Positions 1-9,152 of a stretch of 64,000 nucleotides of DNA are shown here, one piece after another. A program made the position numbers and the translations under genes. The stretch is from contig OZ245751.1 in NCBI GenBank assembly GCA_965227445.1, positions 5,828,001 to 5,892,000 on the forward strand, written 5' to 3'. This stretch comes from DT-110 sp030148525 (GTDB lineage: Bacteria; Bacteroidota; Bacteroidia; Chitinophagales; Saprospiraceae). A model generated the notes under the pieces. It worked only from the letters and a program-made list of their open reading frames with translations, did not search any database and was not told the DNA's origin. How positions within the stretch are numbered: position 1 is the first letter of the stretch; each line of letters starts with the position of its first letter.

Positions 1-119
1 GTAAGCTGCATATCGACGGGTTCCCGGGCAACCTGATGCAGGGTGTCGAATACCGACTGGGCAGTTATCGTAACTGTGCTTACGCAAAATGAGATCAGTA
101 GGAGGTAGATGCGAAACAT
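1..119 (-). CDS. Secreted protein of unknown function, N-terminal fragment
   Basis: The reverse strand reads ATG at 119 and stays open for 39 codons to the window edge. The translation starts MFRIYLLLISFCVSTVTITA followed by QSVFDTLHQVARE, which is a classic signal peptide: one charged residue, a hydrophobic core and an A-Q cleavage point typical of Bacteroidota exported proteins. The acyl-CoA ligase gene ends on the same strand 15 bp before this start, so the two may be cotranscribed. The mature part is too short to assign a family. Only the start and the export signal are supported. Confidence 0.7.
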   Translation of the reverse strand, partial: MFRIYLLLISFCVSTVTITAQSVFDTLHQVAREPVDMQL

Positions 120-134
120 GGTTTTAGGGAGTTT

Positions 135-1922
135 TTAGGTTTCAGGAAATAAACGCTCTCGTGCTTTGGCATACCTTTCTTCAATGAGGGTTCTGCGCAG
201 TTTCATAGTAGGGGTCATGGTACCATTTTCCACCGACCAGGGGTCGGCTATCAATTGAAAGGATTTTACCCGCTCGTAGGCGGGAAGGTCTTCGTTCAAT
301 TGTTCGATCACCCGCTCGAAGTGTTGAAGTACTAAGGTGTTGAAAATCATGTACTCGGGTGCCGTCCAATGCACCTCGTGCTGGACGCACCAGGTCCGCA
401 AATGGTCCATGTCGGGCACTAACAGGGCTCCCAGCCAGGGCTGGTTCCGCCCCATCACCATGGCCTGGTGTACGAAGTGTGACCGTTCCAGGTGTTGTTC
501 GATGCGCCGTACGGATACAAATTGGCCGGATGCTGTTTTGAATACATTCGATCCGCGGCCGATCACGTGGAGGAAGCGCCGGTCTTCCAGGAATCCGATG
601 TCTCCTGTGTGTAACCAGCCATCTTCGGAAATGACCTCCCGGGTGCTTTCCTCGTCGTCGAGGTAGCCAAGCATGACGTTAGGTCCTTTTACTTCGATAA
701 TGCCGGTGTTCTCTTGTCCTTCTTCCCTGACAATCCGCACCTGTACTCCGGGAATGGGAATACCGGCGGTGCCAAAGCGGAAGCCGCCAGGTTCGAAGCG
801 GTTACAGCTCACCACCGGTGAAGCCTCCGTCAGACCGTAGCCCTCCCGAACTTCCAGACCCGCAGCAGAAAACAGCCGTGACAATTCAGGTCTTAGAGCC
901 GCTGCTCCCGAGACTATACCTTCCAATTTGCCGCCAAGTTGCCGACGCCACTGGCGATAAACGATCAGGTCGGCCACTAGTAATTTGAACCAATACCAGG
1001 GAGCGATGCGAAAGCGGCCGTTGTACTTCTTTCCCAAATCGATAGCCCACTCTATCAACCGTTGTCGTATGCCTCCCCGTTGTCGGGCATGACGGTGAAT
1101 GTCCTCGTAAAATCGCTCCAGCACTAATGGGACAACCGTCAGATAATGGGGCCGTACCTCTTTCAGGTTGGCCAGCAACTGACCCGGGTTTTCGGCAAAA
1201 TAAACGGAAGCACCTACCGCCAGATAGGTATATACCACGACGCGTTCGAAAATGTGGCTGAGGGGCAAAAAGCTGACCACCCGTTTGTGGCAGTTCACCG
1301 GGACAATAGCAATGACCGACTTGAGGTTGCTGATAATGTTTTTGTGAGACAGGCAAACACCCTTGGGTTTTCCGGAGGTTCCCGATGTGAACAGTATGGT
1401 CACCAGATCATCCTCGTGGATGCCGGCCCTCAGGGTTTGGATGTACTCCAGGTGCTCAGGACTTGGTACGCGTGTATGCTCTTCCAGGGAAGGAAGGTCT
1501 GGTAAAGAGCGAAAGTTCAGGAGTAGTTCGAGCGGACGCGCTTGCGAGCGGAGTGTATCCAGGTGTTCGTAGCCTTCCCTGTCGAATGTGAAACAGGCGC
1601 GGACTCCGGATGCTTTGAGCATGTATTCAAGTTCGTCGTCGTGCAAGCCCACGTGCAGGGGTACCACAACCACACCAATTTGTTGAAGGGCCAAATCAAG
1701 CATGATCCAGTCGGGGCTCCCGCCACTGGCATAGATACCAGCCCGGTCTCCGCGGTTCAATCCCAGCTCCAATAATGCTGCACTCAACTCATCTACGCGC
1801 TGAATACATGCTTGGGTAGACCAGGCATGCCATTCCATGTGGCCGCGCTCTAAAAGTGCTGCTTTGTTGGGAAAGCGGGCTTGTTGGTAATGCAGAAGAT
1901 CAAAGAGTCGACGGAAGTCCAT
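135..1922 (-). CDS. Long-chain acyl-CoA ligase (AMP-forming)
   Basis: A 595-aa member of the ANL superfamily. It would activate a fatty acid with ATP to an acyl-adenylate and then to acyl-CoA. The P-loop-like motif A3, TILFTSGTSGKPKG, is at about residues 175-188. GYGLTEASP, at about residue 365, is the motif A5 region, and LHTGDIGFL is the ATP-binding aspartate motif. The C-terminal region keeps the long-chain (FadD/FAA) pattern, including GRGSNVFKTASGQFVS instead of the shorter acetyl-CoA synthetase hinge. It has no signal peptide or membrane segment, so it is cytosolic or peripheral. It ends 15 bp upstream of the secreted-protein gene at the window edge. The acyl chain length cannot be read from sequence, so no symbol is given. 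Confidence 0.9.
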   Translation of the reverse strand: MDFRRLFDLLHYQQARFPNKAALLERGHMEWHAWSTQACIQRVDELSAALLELGLNRGDRAGIYASGGSPDWIMLDLALQQIGVVVVPLHVGLHDDELEYMLKASGVRACFTFDREGYEHLDTLRSQARPLELLLNFRSLPDLPSLEEHTRVPSPEHLEYIQTLRAGIHEDDLVTILFTSGTSGKPKGVCLSHKNIISNLKSVIAIVPVNCHKRVVSFLPLSHIFERVVVYTYLAVGASVYFAENPGQLLANLKEVRPHYLTVVPLVLERFYEDIHRHARQRGGIRQRLIEWAIDLGKKYNGRFRIAPWYWFKLLVADLIVYRQWRRQLGGKLEGIVSGAAALRPELSRLFSAAGLEVREGYGLTEASPVVSCNRFEPGGFRFGTAGIPIPGVQVRIVREEGQENTGIIEVKGPNVMLGYLDDEESTREVISEDGWLHTGDIGFLEDRRFLHVIGRGSNVFKTASGQFVSVRRIEQHLERSHFVHQAMVMGRNQPWLGALLVPDMDHLRTWCVQHEVHWTAPEYMIFNTLVLQHFERVIEQLNEDLPAYERVKSFQLIADPWSVENGTMTPTMKLRRTLIEERYAKARERLFPET

Positions 1923-1944
1923 TATGGGTTCTTAGCGAGTGTAC

Positions 1945-1976
1945 ATACAGGCCGATCCTGCAGGATCGGCCTGTAT
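1945..1976. terminator. Perfect 32-bp palindrome, probable bidirectional terminator
   Basis: The two 16-base arms, each ending or starting with CAGGATCGGCCTGTAT or its complement, pair completely. The palindrome lies 50 bp beyond the repaired 3' end of the yceI-like gene (minus) and 22 bp upstream of the acyl-CoA ligase start. There is no long T-run on either side, so terminator function is inferred from structure and position. The core GGCCGATCC recurs in the T-tailed terminator at 6813-6857. Confidence 0.55.
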
Positions 1977-2026
1977 TAAAACTAAGAAAATTAACAGACT
2001 TTGCCACAGCCAAATCAGACGTCGGT

Positions 2027-2754
2027 TTACTCCGTTGGTTGATCGCCACCAGCTGGCGCATTGTCGGGGTTGTCTCCTTTGATGCGCAGGCGGATGGTTA
2101 GCAGGTCGCTAATCACCTTATCCTTTGCGGTTCCCAGGAAACCTGCCCGGAAATTCACATCCCATTCGGTGCGATTAATGGTAAATTCAGGCGACATCAC
2201 CGTTACGTACTGATCGTTAATGCTGATCTTGGCGGGAATGGTAATGCTTTTTGTAATGTCCTTGATCCGTAATTGCCGGTCACCAGTGCATTAGCTGACT
2301 CAATAGTATCGACACCCGTTATGGATGCAATTTCGAACTCGGCGGTAGGGTGTTCTTCAATAGAAAAGAAATCGTCGCTGGCGAGGTGTCCCTCGAGGCG
2401 TTCTTTTCCATCTCCTGATGGCAGGTCTTTTACCGTTAGTGATTTCATGTCGATTTCGAAGCGTCCGCCTTTCATCTCCCCCTTTTTAATGTAGAAGGTA
2501 CCTTCGTTGAGCTTGATAGTGCCGCGGTGCTCTTTCCCACTGACAACTTCTCTGCCTGACCAATAGATGAGGCTGGCTCCGATGTCGGCCCGATAATCGG
2601 CCGATCCGCGATAATTCTCAGCCCTGATGGTCAATGCTTCACCGGCTTTAGCAGATTCTTCCCCGGAAGAACAGCCGGATAATACGGCAGTGAACAGACA
2701 TGCACACAGTGCAATTCGAGCGTGTACTAACATAGTTTGAATTGGTTTAGTCAT
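2027..2754 (-). pseudogene. YceI-family lipoprotein, interrupted by a 1-nt frameshift
   Basis: The first part (residues 1-159) has a lipoprotein signal with lipobox LSGC, then a YceI-like domain (lipid-binding lipocalin-like beta barrel) with GTIKLNEGTFYIKKGEMKGG and HPTAEFEIASITGVD. After NALVTGN the frame breaks near 2268-2272 and the uncorrected frame stops at 2203. Adding one base in that short AT stretch restores LRIKDITKSITIPAKISIN and, after further residues, NRTEWDVNFRAG, the normal YceI C-terminus. The restored frame ends at the TAA at 2027-2029, giving 242 aa. YceI proteins bind isoprenoid or other lipids in the periplasm. The flanking frame is undamaged, so this is either a very recent null mutation or a base error in the sequence. 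Confidence 0.8.
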
Positions 2755-2807
2755 TTATTGGGATGGAAACGAAAAATGTGTGTCCACAGGTATGTATGGG
2801 GCCGCCT

Positions 2808-3692
2808 CTATACTTCCAGGTAGTCAAGCGTATGTTTAAGACTGCGCAGGATGGTGACATTTTCGGGAGGTGTTACTTGTTGGGCCACAACCTGGTAGCC
2901 CGATAGCAACATAGTACAGTCGGGAAAGGCCTTGGCCAGATTATCGACGTAGCTCTGCACGGGTTCGCGGGTGAACGTTTCCGAAATCATGGTGAACATG
3001 TAGTCGGGCTTGCGAATTTTGTAGGCATCTTTCAGGTCGGTCAGCGAAATATCCTGACCCAGATAGATAACGTGTTTGCGACGTGATTTCAGGAGATAGT
3101 GCATAAACAACAGGGTAAGTTCCTGTTTTTCGCCTTCCGGCAAAAAGATCAGATACACCTCATCGTCCTCATTCTTATGATTTGGCAGGGGTTCTTTATC
3201 AATGGCTACAATAATCTTTTGGCGGATCAGGTAGCTCATAAAGTTTTCCTGAACCGGATTAATGGAGCCGGTCAGCCAAAGTACGCTGAGTTTTTCCAGA
3301 AATGGATAAATGATCTCGAGCATGGTACGCTCGAAACCCGATTGTTGAATATTGGTGGAGACAATCCGGTCGAATTTCGATTCATCCATTTCGATCATCG
3401 AAATGGTAAGCGCATCGAGTTGAGTGCCGTATTCGAAGTTTATCTCCGAGATAGCTGCTACTTTTTCGGCGATTTCGCCTTTGCTCATTTTGGCGATCTT
3501 GGAGATCTTAATACCATTCTTATTCAGGAGAGCAATATTGAGCAAGAACTTGAGGTCAGCATCCTGATAGTAGCGGATATTGGTTTTAGTCCGCTTGGGC
3601 TCAATAATATTATAGCGCTGTTCCCACACGCGAATGGTGTGTGCCTTAATACCCGAGAGTTTTTCCAGGTCGCTAATCGAGTAAACAGCCAC
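2808..3692 (-). CDS. MerR-family regulator with a cobalamin-binding-like C-terminal region
   Basis: A 294-aa protein starting at GTG. Residues 1-70 form a MerR winged helix-turn-helix (YSISDLEKLSGIKAHTIRVW, then an RYY wing and a dimer helix). Residues 85-170 resemble the helical bundle and residues 180-290 the Rossmann-like domain of light- or B12-sensing CarH/LitR proteins. In the family the cobalamin site reads roughly E-x-H-E-x-G. Here the same spot reads GEKQELTLL, with glutamine in place of histidine and no glycine. It may therefore use another ligand or none. It is divergently placed from the T9SS gene at 3974, and the 280 bp between them probably carry both promoters. DNA-binding regulator: sure. 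Ligand: unknown. Confidence 0.85.
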   Translation of the reverse strand: MAVYSISDLEKLSGIKAHTIRVWEQRYNIIEPKRTKTNIRYYQDADLKFLLNIALLNKNGIKISKIAKMSKGEIAEKVAAISEINFEYGTQLDALTISMIEMDESKFDRIVSTNIQQSGFERTMLEIIYPFLEKLSVLWLTGSINPVQENFMSYLIRQKIIVAIDKEPLPNHKNEDDEVYLIFLPEGEKQELTLLFMHYLLKSRRKHVIYLGQDISLTDLKDAYKIRKPDYMFTMISETFTREPVQSYVDNLAKAFPDCTMLLSGYQVVAQQVTPPENVTILRSLKHTLDYLEV

Positions 3693-3920
3693 GCTAAGGT
3701 TTTTTTACTAAGATTCTCGAAATCAGGGATTAATACTATTATTCTTATCTGGAGTTAAACAGGCCTTTCAACAAAAGGTTCAGGTTTTTGGCATTTTCGT
3801 GACAATACGGTATTCCCGTGCGTTAAGGCCGAAAACACATCCATAAAAAATGGATAATTTGGTTATTTTTAGCCACATGGCGCCAGTTTGGCGAACGAAT
3901 GCTGGTCGCCACTCCCCCCG

Positions 3921-3937
3921 CCCCGAAAGTGTCGGGG
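3921..3937. repeat. Short GC-rich hairpin upstream of a T9SS gene
   Basis: CCCCGA and TCGGGG pair around AAGTG, 37 bp before the ATG at 3974. It could be a leader hairpin or a small dispersed palindrome. The rest of the 281-bp divergent gap (3693-3973) is AT-rich and shows no other clear signal. Confidence 0.4.
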
Positions 3938-3973
3938 CCCCATCGTTTCTCAACCTGAAAACTACGACTGTGT

Positions 3974-6793
3974 ATGAAGCGTCGTCTACGTCTCCCTTTT
4001 TTACTGGTATGCTTGTTTTTCTACCTCGGAGTCTCCGCTCAGGATACCCTCTGTTATTACCAACTCATCCTGGAAGATGCCGGTGCTGATGGCTGGAACG
4101 GAGCCTCCCTGACAGTTACCGTCGGTGATACGGAGCGTGCCTTTTCCCTCACCGAAGGCACCTCAAATACGGTGTACCTGGGATTGATGGATGGAGATGA
4201 CCTGGGTATCGCGTACCTCTCAGGTATGGCCGATGAGGACGTGCGGTTCACACTCCTGAATCCGGCTGGTGATACGCTATTTGCCGAAACGGGCATCATG
4301 CCTTTCGGCGGAGCCTCATATTCCGAAGTGATCACTTGTGCTGCTTGCGTGGAGGTACCCTCCACCAGCGTTACTTTACCAGACATACGGGCATTTCGTG
4401 CCGATGTGACATGGCGCTCACCCGTCCCCGACGGGGGCGAATTTCTTTTGCGGCTGGGTAATAGTGGATTTAGTCCCGAAGACCCAGGCCTGCAGGTGCA
4501 GGATATAACGGTCAATGGTGATCGGACCCGATTGACCGGACTTACGGAAAAAACCAATTACGATCTGTACATCGCCCAATTGTGTGCCTCCGGAGATACG
4601 AGTGCTTTTGTGGGCCCTTACTCTTTTACGACCCTCTGGGCTTTTGATGTCGGAGTCAGCGATATTGTAGGGCCGGTTAGTTCCTGTGACCTGGACATCG
4701 ACTCGGTAAAACTTCGGCTGCAGAATTACGGCGGGCAGCCTCTATCCCTAATTCCTTTTGCATTTAGTGTGAACGGCAATGTTCAGCCCATCGATATGCC
4801 CAGGGATGGTGTCTATACCGGAGTGTTGGGAAAAGACAGTACCGACATAGTTGCTTTCGACCGAACGTTCAATTTTCGTCAGCCCGGCGAATATTTTATT
4901 GAGGCCTGGACCGAACTCGAAATAGACAGTTTCCTCCACAACGATACCGTGAGCACCCTCATCATCAGTGTGCCGACCATAACCAGCTTACCCTACGATG
5001 AGTCCTTTGAAAGCTGGGGTGGTGGATGGACCGTTGAATCGGAAGGAGATACCACCACCTGGGAACACGGATATCCCGGTACCGATATTCTTGATGGCCC
5101 ATATGACGGTACTGGTGCCTGGGCTACCAGCTTACAGGGTACCTACGGGAATAACGAATTAACCTACCTGGTGTCTCCTTGCTTTGATTTTTCTAATGTA
5201 GCTGAGGACCCTTTGTTCTCAGCTCAGCTCAACCTCGATCTGGAATCTTGTTGCGATGGACTCTGGCTGGAAGTGACCACCGATGGCGGTATTACCTGGG
5301 AACGGGTGGGCCGCGCCGGGGAATCGGTGAACTGGTACAATAATGACCGCAGTTACTGGAGTGGCACCACCGGTTGGTTTCAGGTGTCACGCCAACTCCC
5401 CGGAGTTGCCGGAGCATCGGACGTCCGCCTGCGTTTCGTTTTGCGGACCGATTTTGCCAATGTCCGGGAAGGTGCGGTTATCGATGCCATCTCTATTCGC
5501 GAACAACCGACTATTGATCTGGCGGCTACTTCCCTCACTACTCCGGAAGAGAACCCATGCGGATTGACCGACCAGGAACTCGTACTGAATATTGCCAACC
5601 TCGGCCTGACCCCCTTAACGGCCTTCGATGTATCCTATCAGGTGAACGGAGGTGAAGTAATTACCGAAAATGTGGGTCCACTGGCGCTGGTTGCTAATAC
5701 CCAGGCTGATTATACCTTCACCATGCCATTTAATTCAGCCGAACCAGGCACCTACGCTATTAAAGCATGGATCAATTTCGACGATGATGAGCCGGCCAAC
5801 GACACTGCTTATTTGGAGATACAGTCGGCTTACAGTCTTCCATTTGCCGAAGATTTTGAAAAGGGGATTACTCCGGTCAATTGGACCATCGACGAGGATG
5901 CCATTGTAACCGATGATCACAATAACCCTTCTCTTTCCCTGTCCGATAACCTGTTCGTAGAAGACTCTTCCTTTAATGCTGCTACCCCCCTGCTGGGGCC
6001 AGTACGGGTTCACGACTCCCTCTTCTTCGATTACCGCTTTGTGGAATTTGAAGGGAATGGAACGACCGGAACCATTCTGGGAACGGATGATCGCCTGGAG
6101 GTGTACGTGTCCAGCGATTGTGGTCTGACCCGCGATCTGCTGTTAACCATCGACCAAAGTAACCATACCCCCACGGCCGCTTACACGCAGGCGAGTATTA
6201 ATCTTACCGGCTATTCCGGCGAGTTTGTCCGGGTATACTTTGAGGTTACCTACGGCGGTGGTGATTATTGGTTTGACCTGGATAATATCACCGTGCCGAA
6301 TTGTAGTGAAGATTTAGCGGTTGCTTTCCAGCAGGCGCCCTATATCAATGGTGGTAGTCGCGTAACGGCCCTGGTTGATGGAGGCAAAAGCCCTTATCAG
6401 TACCTATGGTCTACCGGAGCGACCTCCGCCAATATTGTGCCTCCGGGCGATGGCGGGTATAGTGTCACAGTGACCGATGCTTTGGGGTGTCAGGGCATAG
6501 CGGAAACCACCGTTACCAAGGTGACTGACATACGCGAATTAACATCCTTTATGATCGCGCCCAATCCCACCGATGGACAAGCCTGGTTTACGGCTGAATT
6601 CCGCGAACCCGTCGATGGAGCCTACCGGGTACTGAATGCACAGGGGCAGGTGCTGTTTCAACGTGCTCTTGACAACGCACGCACACTGCGAGAAGTCATT
6701 GATTTATCTACTCGTCCAGCTGGTTTGTATATTTTACAGCTAACTGTTGAGGATCAATGGCTGTCGCGTAAGATATTGCGTTCTAACCATTAG
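3974..6793 (+). CDS. Large secreted T9SS cargo with Fn3-like, CARDB-like and SprB-type repeats
   Basis: A 939-aa exported protein. Residues 1-22 are a signal peptide ending VSAQ. Residues 25-120 form a first beta-rich domain (LILEDAGADGWNGASLTV). Residues about 125-215 look like a fibronectin type III domain ending YSFTTL. Two CARDB-like stretches follow (DVGVSDIVGP, about residue 218, and IDLAATSLTTPEENPC, about residue 515), each followed by a jelly-roll-like region beginning with a PYDESFESW or PFAEDFEKG motif. Residues about 785-850 (SPYQYLWSTGATSANI, YSVTVTDALGC) match a SprB-type repeat. The last 80 residues (MIAPNPTDGQAWF to the end) are a type A T9SS sorting domain, removed on export. 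It probably sits on or leaves the cell surface. The substrate is unknown. Confidence 0.9.
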   Translation: MKRRLRLPFLLVCLFFYLGVSAQDTLCYYQLILEDAGADGWNGASLTVTVGDTERAFSLTEGTSNTVYLGLMDGDDLGIAYLSGMADEDVRFTLLNPAGDTLFAETGIMPFGGASYSEVITCAACVEVPSTSVTLPDIRAFRADVTWRSPVPDGGEFLLRLGNSGFSPEDPGLQVQDITVNGDRTRLTGLTEKTNYDLYIAQLCASGDTSAFVGPYSFTTLWAFDVGVSDIVGPVSSCDLDIDSVKLRLQNYGGQPLSLIPFAFSVNGNVQPIDMPRDGVYTGVLGKDSTDIVAFDRTFNFRQPGEYFIEAWTELEIDSFLHNDTVSTLIISVPTITSLPYDESFESWGGGWTVESEGDTTTWEHGYPGTDILDGPYDGTGAWATSLQGTYGNNELTYLVSPCFDFSNVAEDPLFSAQLNLDLESCCDGLWLEVTTDGGITWERVGRAGESVNWYNNDRSYWSGTTGWFQVSRQLPGVAGASDVRLRFVLRTDFANVREGAVIDAISIREQPTIDLAATSLTTPEENPCGLTDQELVLNIANLGLTPLTAFDVSYQVNGGEVITENVGPLALVANTQADYTFTMPFNSAEPGTYAIKAWINFDDDEPANDTAYLEIQSAYSLPFAEDFEKGITPVNWTIDEDAIVTDDHNNPSLSLSDNLFVEDSSFNAATPLLGPVRVHDSLFFDYRFVEFEGNGTTGTILGTDDRLEVYVSSDCGLTRDLLLTIDQSNHTPTAAYTQASINLTGYSGEFVRVYFEVTYGGGDYWFDLDNITVPNCSEDLAVAFQQAPYINGGSRVTALVDGGKSPYQYLWSTGATSANIVPPGDGGYSVTVTDALGCQGIAETTVTKVTDIRELTSFMIAPNPTDGQAWFTAEFREPVDGAYRVLNAQGQVLFQRALDNARTLREVIDLSTRPAGLYILQLTVEDQWLSRKILRSNH

Positions 6794-6812
6794 TGGTTGG
6801 CATAATAGAACG

Positions 6813-6857
6813 AAAATACAAAGGCCGATCCACCCTATGGGTCGGCCTTTGTATTTT
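6813..6857 (+). terminator. Intrinsic terminator after the T9SS cargo gene
   Basis: A 19-bp stem (AAAATACAAAGGCCGATCC against GGGTCGGCCTTTGTATTTT, one wobble) with a short loop, ending in TTTT, 20 bp after the stop codon of the upstream gene. Confidence 0.8.
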
Positions 6858-6942
6858 GCCAAAAGGTAATACTTGTTTCTGGTGATCGCTATTAAACTAT
6901 TCGACGCCAGAATTGTACTTCTAATTGTCTGAGACTAACCAA

Positions 6943-6978
6943 CGTATGAAGGATCATACTTTCATACGCCGGCGTATG
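6943..6978 (+). promoter_or_regulatory. Alternative-hairpin leader or operator of bshA
   Basis: Three CGTATG half-sites lie in alternating orientation at 6943-6948, 6963-6968 (as CATACG) and 6973-6978. The middle one can pair with the first (CGTATGAA with TTCATACG, 10-nt loop) or with the third, as part of the perfect 16-bp palindrome CATACGCCGGCGTATG. It cannot pair with both. The palindrome ends 13 bp before the bshA ATG. This could be an RNA switch or attenuator over the ribosome site, or a pair of protein operators. The rest of the 198-bp gap after the terminator shows nothing else clear. Confidence 0.5.
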
Positions 6979-6991
6979 TAAATTCAACAGC

Positions 6992-8128
6992 ATGAAAATT
7001 GGAATCGTCTGTTACCCTACCTTTGGTGGTAGTGGCGTGGTTGCTACCGAATTAGGTGTGGGATTAGCAAAACGGGGTCATGAGATCCATTTCATTACGT
7101 ACAAGCGACCGGCTCGTTTGTCCCACTTCCAGGAGAACGTTTTCTATCACGAGGTGGATACCAATGACTACCCGCTCTTCGAGTATACGCCTTACGATTC
7201 TGCCCTGGCCTCCAAACTGGTAGACGTAGTAAAGTACGAAAACCTGGACCTCCTCCACGTGCACTATGCGATCCCACACGCCATGGTGGCCTACATCGCT
7301 AAAAAAGTATTACTGACCGAAGGACGCTACGTACCTACTATTACCACCCTGCACGGTACGGATATCACCCTTGTCGGCCAGCATAAGGCCTTTCGACCCG
7401 TAGTGGAGTTCTCCATTAATAAGTCGGATGGGGTGACGGCTGTTTCCGAAAGTTTACGCGACCAGACCCACCAGTATTTCAATGTCGAAAAGGAAATAAA
7501 GGTACTCTACAATTTCATCGATTTTAATCGCTTTACCAAGCACAATAAAGATCACTTCAAAAAGGCTATTGCGCCCGAGGGCGAGCCAATCCTTACGCAT
7601 GTCTCCAACTTCCGTAAAGTGAAGCGGGTGGATGATGTGATCCGGGTTTTCCACGAAGTGCGGTCAGAGATGCCCGCCAAGCTTTTGCTCATCGGGGATG
7701 GGCCCGAGCGCCGAAATGCCGAGTCGCTCTGCCGAAAGTTGGAGCTTTGCCAGGATATTCGCTTCCTTGGTAAACAGGATGCGGTGGAAGAGTTGCTGGC
7801 CGTCTCGGACCTGCTGCTGATACCTTCGGCCAAGGAAAGCTTTGGCCTTGCCGCCCTGGAAGCGATGGCCTGTGAAGTGCCGGTCATTTCAACCAATGCC
7901 GGTGGTCTTCCCGAGGTGAATACACACGGGAAAACTGGCTTTCTAGCTGAGGTCGGAGACGTGAAAACGATGGCCAGGCACACCCTGACCTTGCTTCGTG
8001 ATCCTGAATTATTAGCGCGCTTTCGCAAAAATGCGCTGGAACGGGCACGTGAATTCGATATCTCCAATATCCTGCCGCAGTACGAAGCTTATTACGAATC
8101 CATCCTGAAAGCGGCTGTCTACTCCTGA
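6992..8128 (+). CDS. bshA: N-acetyl-alpha-D-glucosaminyl L-malate synthase BshA
   Basis: A 378-aa GT4-family (GT-B fold) glycosyltransferase that joins UDP-GlcNAc and L-malate in the first step of bacillithiol synthesis. The start MKIGIVCYPTFGGSGVVATE is diagnostic for BshA, with the donor-site glycine loop. LHVHYAIPHA and TTLHGTDITLVG are further BshA signatures. The C-terminal domain carries SFGLAALEAMACEVPVI (E-x7-E motif) near residue 280, followed by NAGGLPEV. The length matches the family. It is a cytosolic enzyme. Its leader has unusual inverted half-sites, suggesting control at initiation or early elongation. A methyltransferase gene follows after 31 bp. bshB and bshC are not in this window. 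Confidence 0.95.
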   Translation: MKIGIVCYPTFGGSGVVATELGVGLAKRGHEIHFITYKRPARLSHFQENVFYHEVDTNDYPLFEYTPYDSALASKLVDVVKYENLDLLHVHYAIPHAMVAYIAKKVLLTEGRYVPTITTLHGTDITLVGQHKAFRPVVEFSINKSDGVTAVSESLRDQTHQYFNVEKEIKVLYNFIDFNRFTKHNKDHFKKAIAPEGEPILTHVSNFRKVKRVDDVIRVFHEVRSEMPAKLLLIGDGPERRNAESLCRKLELCQDIRFLGKQDAVEELLAVSDLLLIPSAKESFGLAALEAMACEVPVISTNAGGLPEVNTHGKTGFLAEVGDVKTMARHTLTLLRDPELLARFRKNALERAREFDISNILPQYEAYYESILKAAVYS

Positions 8129-8159
8129 GATACGTATCTTGTCGCTAAAGTGCATTCCT

Positions 8160-9152
8160 ATGCCCTGGATTACCCGGGATGATTTTATAGAACTACGATC
8201 CAAGCTACATCAGCGAGGCTGGTCCTATCTATTGTCGAAGGTCAACCCCTCGGCTGCCGACAGGGTCCGGTCGACCTTTGGGAGCAGCAGTATCCATCAC
8301 GCCAATTGGTGGATCGTGCCCGGCATTCGTCGTCGCTGGAACGAGCGCATTACCGGTAGTCCGTATCAACGCTATGAAGACTACGTAATCGAGAAGTACC
8401 TGTCGGATAAGGAAGACCTGGATATGCTCTCTCTAGGCTGTGGGGTGGGAAGTCACGAACGCTACTTTGCTCAACGCGGCCCTTTCCGGCAAGTGATGGG
8501 CATCGACCTGGCGGATAACCTCATTCAAAAGGCCGGTCAAACTGCCCGGGAAGAAGGGTTGACGAATTGCCACTTCCGGACCGCTGATGTCCATTCACTG
8601 ACCGTTGAGGACATGAGTTGTGATGTGCTGCTCTTTCATTCCAGCCTTCACCACTTTTATGGACTGGAAAGGCTGATGCGGGATCAAATCCCCCGGATAT
8701 TACGGCCGGGTGGACTTTTGGTGCTCAATGATTACTGGGGGCCTAATCGACTGCAATGGACACCCCGCCAATTGAAAGCGATCAATGAGGCGCTGAGTAC
8801 TATGCCGGAAGCCTACCGGGTGCGCTTCAAGTCGAAACATGTCAAACGTTCGGTAACCGGGCCGGGTTGGTGGCGCATGCGCTTATCGGATCCTTCCGAA
8901 GCAGCCGAAGCAGAACAGATAAAACCCTTTTTGCGAAAGCATTATCATTGTCTGGAGGAAAAATCAGTAGGCGGCAACCTCCTGATGCCCTTACTCAAGG
9001 ATATTGCACATCACTTCGTATCCGATACTCCCGAGTCAAATGAAGTACTGGCTGAATTATGTGCAGCAGAAGATGCCTTTCTGGCCCGAGAGGGGGTGGA
9101 CCCCCTCCTTTTCTTTGGGGTCTACCAGCCTATTGCCCATCACCCCGGATAA
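8160..9152 (+). CDS. Class I SAM-dependent methyltransferase
   Basis: About 330 aa with a Rossmann methyltransferase core: motif I SLGCGVGSHERYFAQRG near residue 95, the acidic loop VMGIDLADN, and a post-motif region LLFHSSLHHFYGLE and ILRPGGLLVLNDYWG. The acceptor is unknown. The N-terminal 75 residues (GWSYLLSKVNPSAADRVRST) and the long C-terminal helical part are not typical of small-molecule methyltransferases of known function. An in-frame TTG at 8139 would add 7 residues. The ATG at 8160 is preferred because it is the usual codon and leaves a 31-bp spacer after bshA. The 3' end overlaps the convergent porZ stop by 23 bp. Confidence 0.8.
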   Translation: MPWITRDDFIELRSKLHQRGWSYLLSKVNPSAADRVRSTFGSSSIHHANWWIVPGIRRRWNERITGSPYQRYEDYVIEKYLSDKEDLDMLSLGCGVGSHERYFAQRGPFRQVMGIDLADNLIQKAGQTAREEGLTNCHFRTADVHSLTVEDMSCDVLLFHSSLHHFYGLERLMRDQIPRILRPGGLLVLNDYWGPNRLQWTPRQLKAINEALSTMPEAYRVRFKSKHVKRSVTGPGWWRMRLSDPSEAAEAEQIKPFLRKHYHCLEEKSVGGNLLMPLLKDIAHHFVSDTPESNEVLAELCAAEDAFLAREGVDPLLFFGVYQPIAHHPG

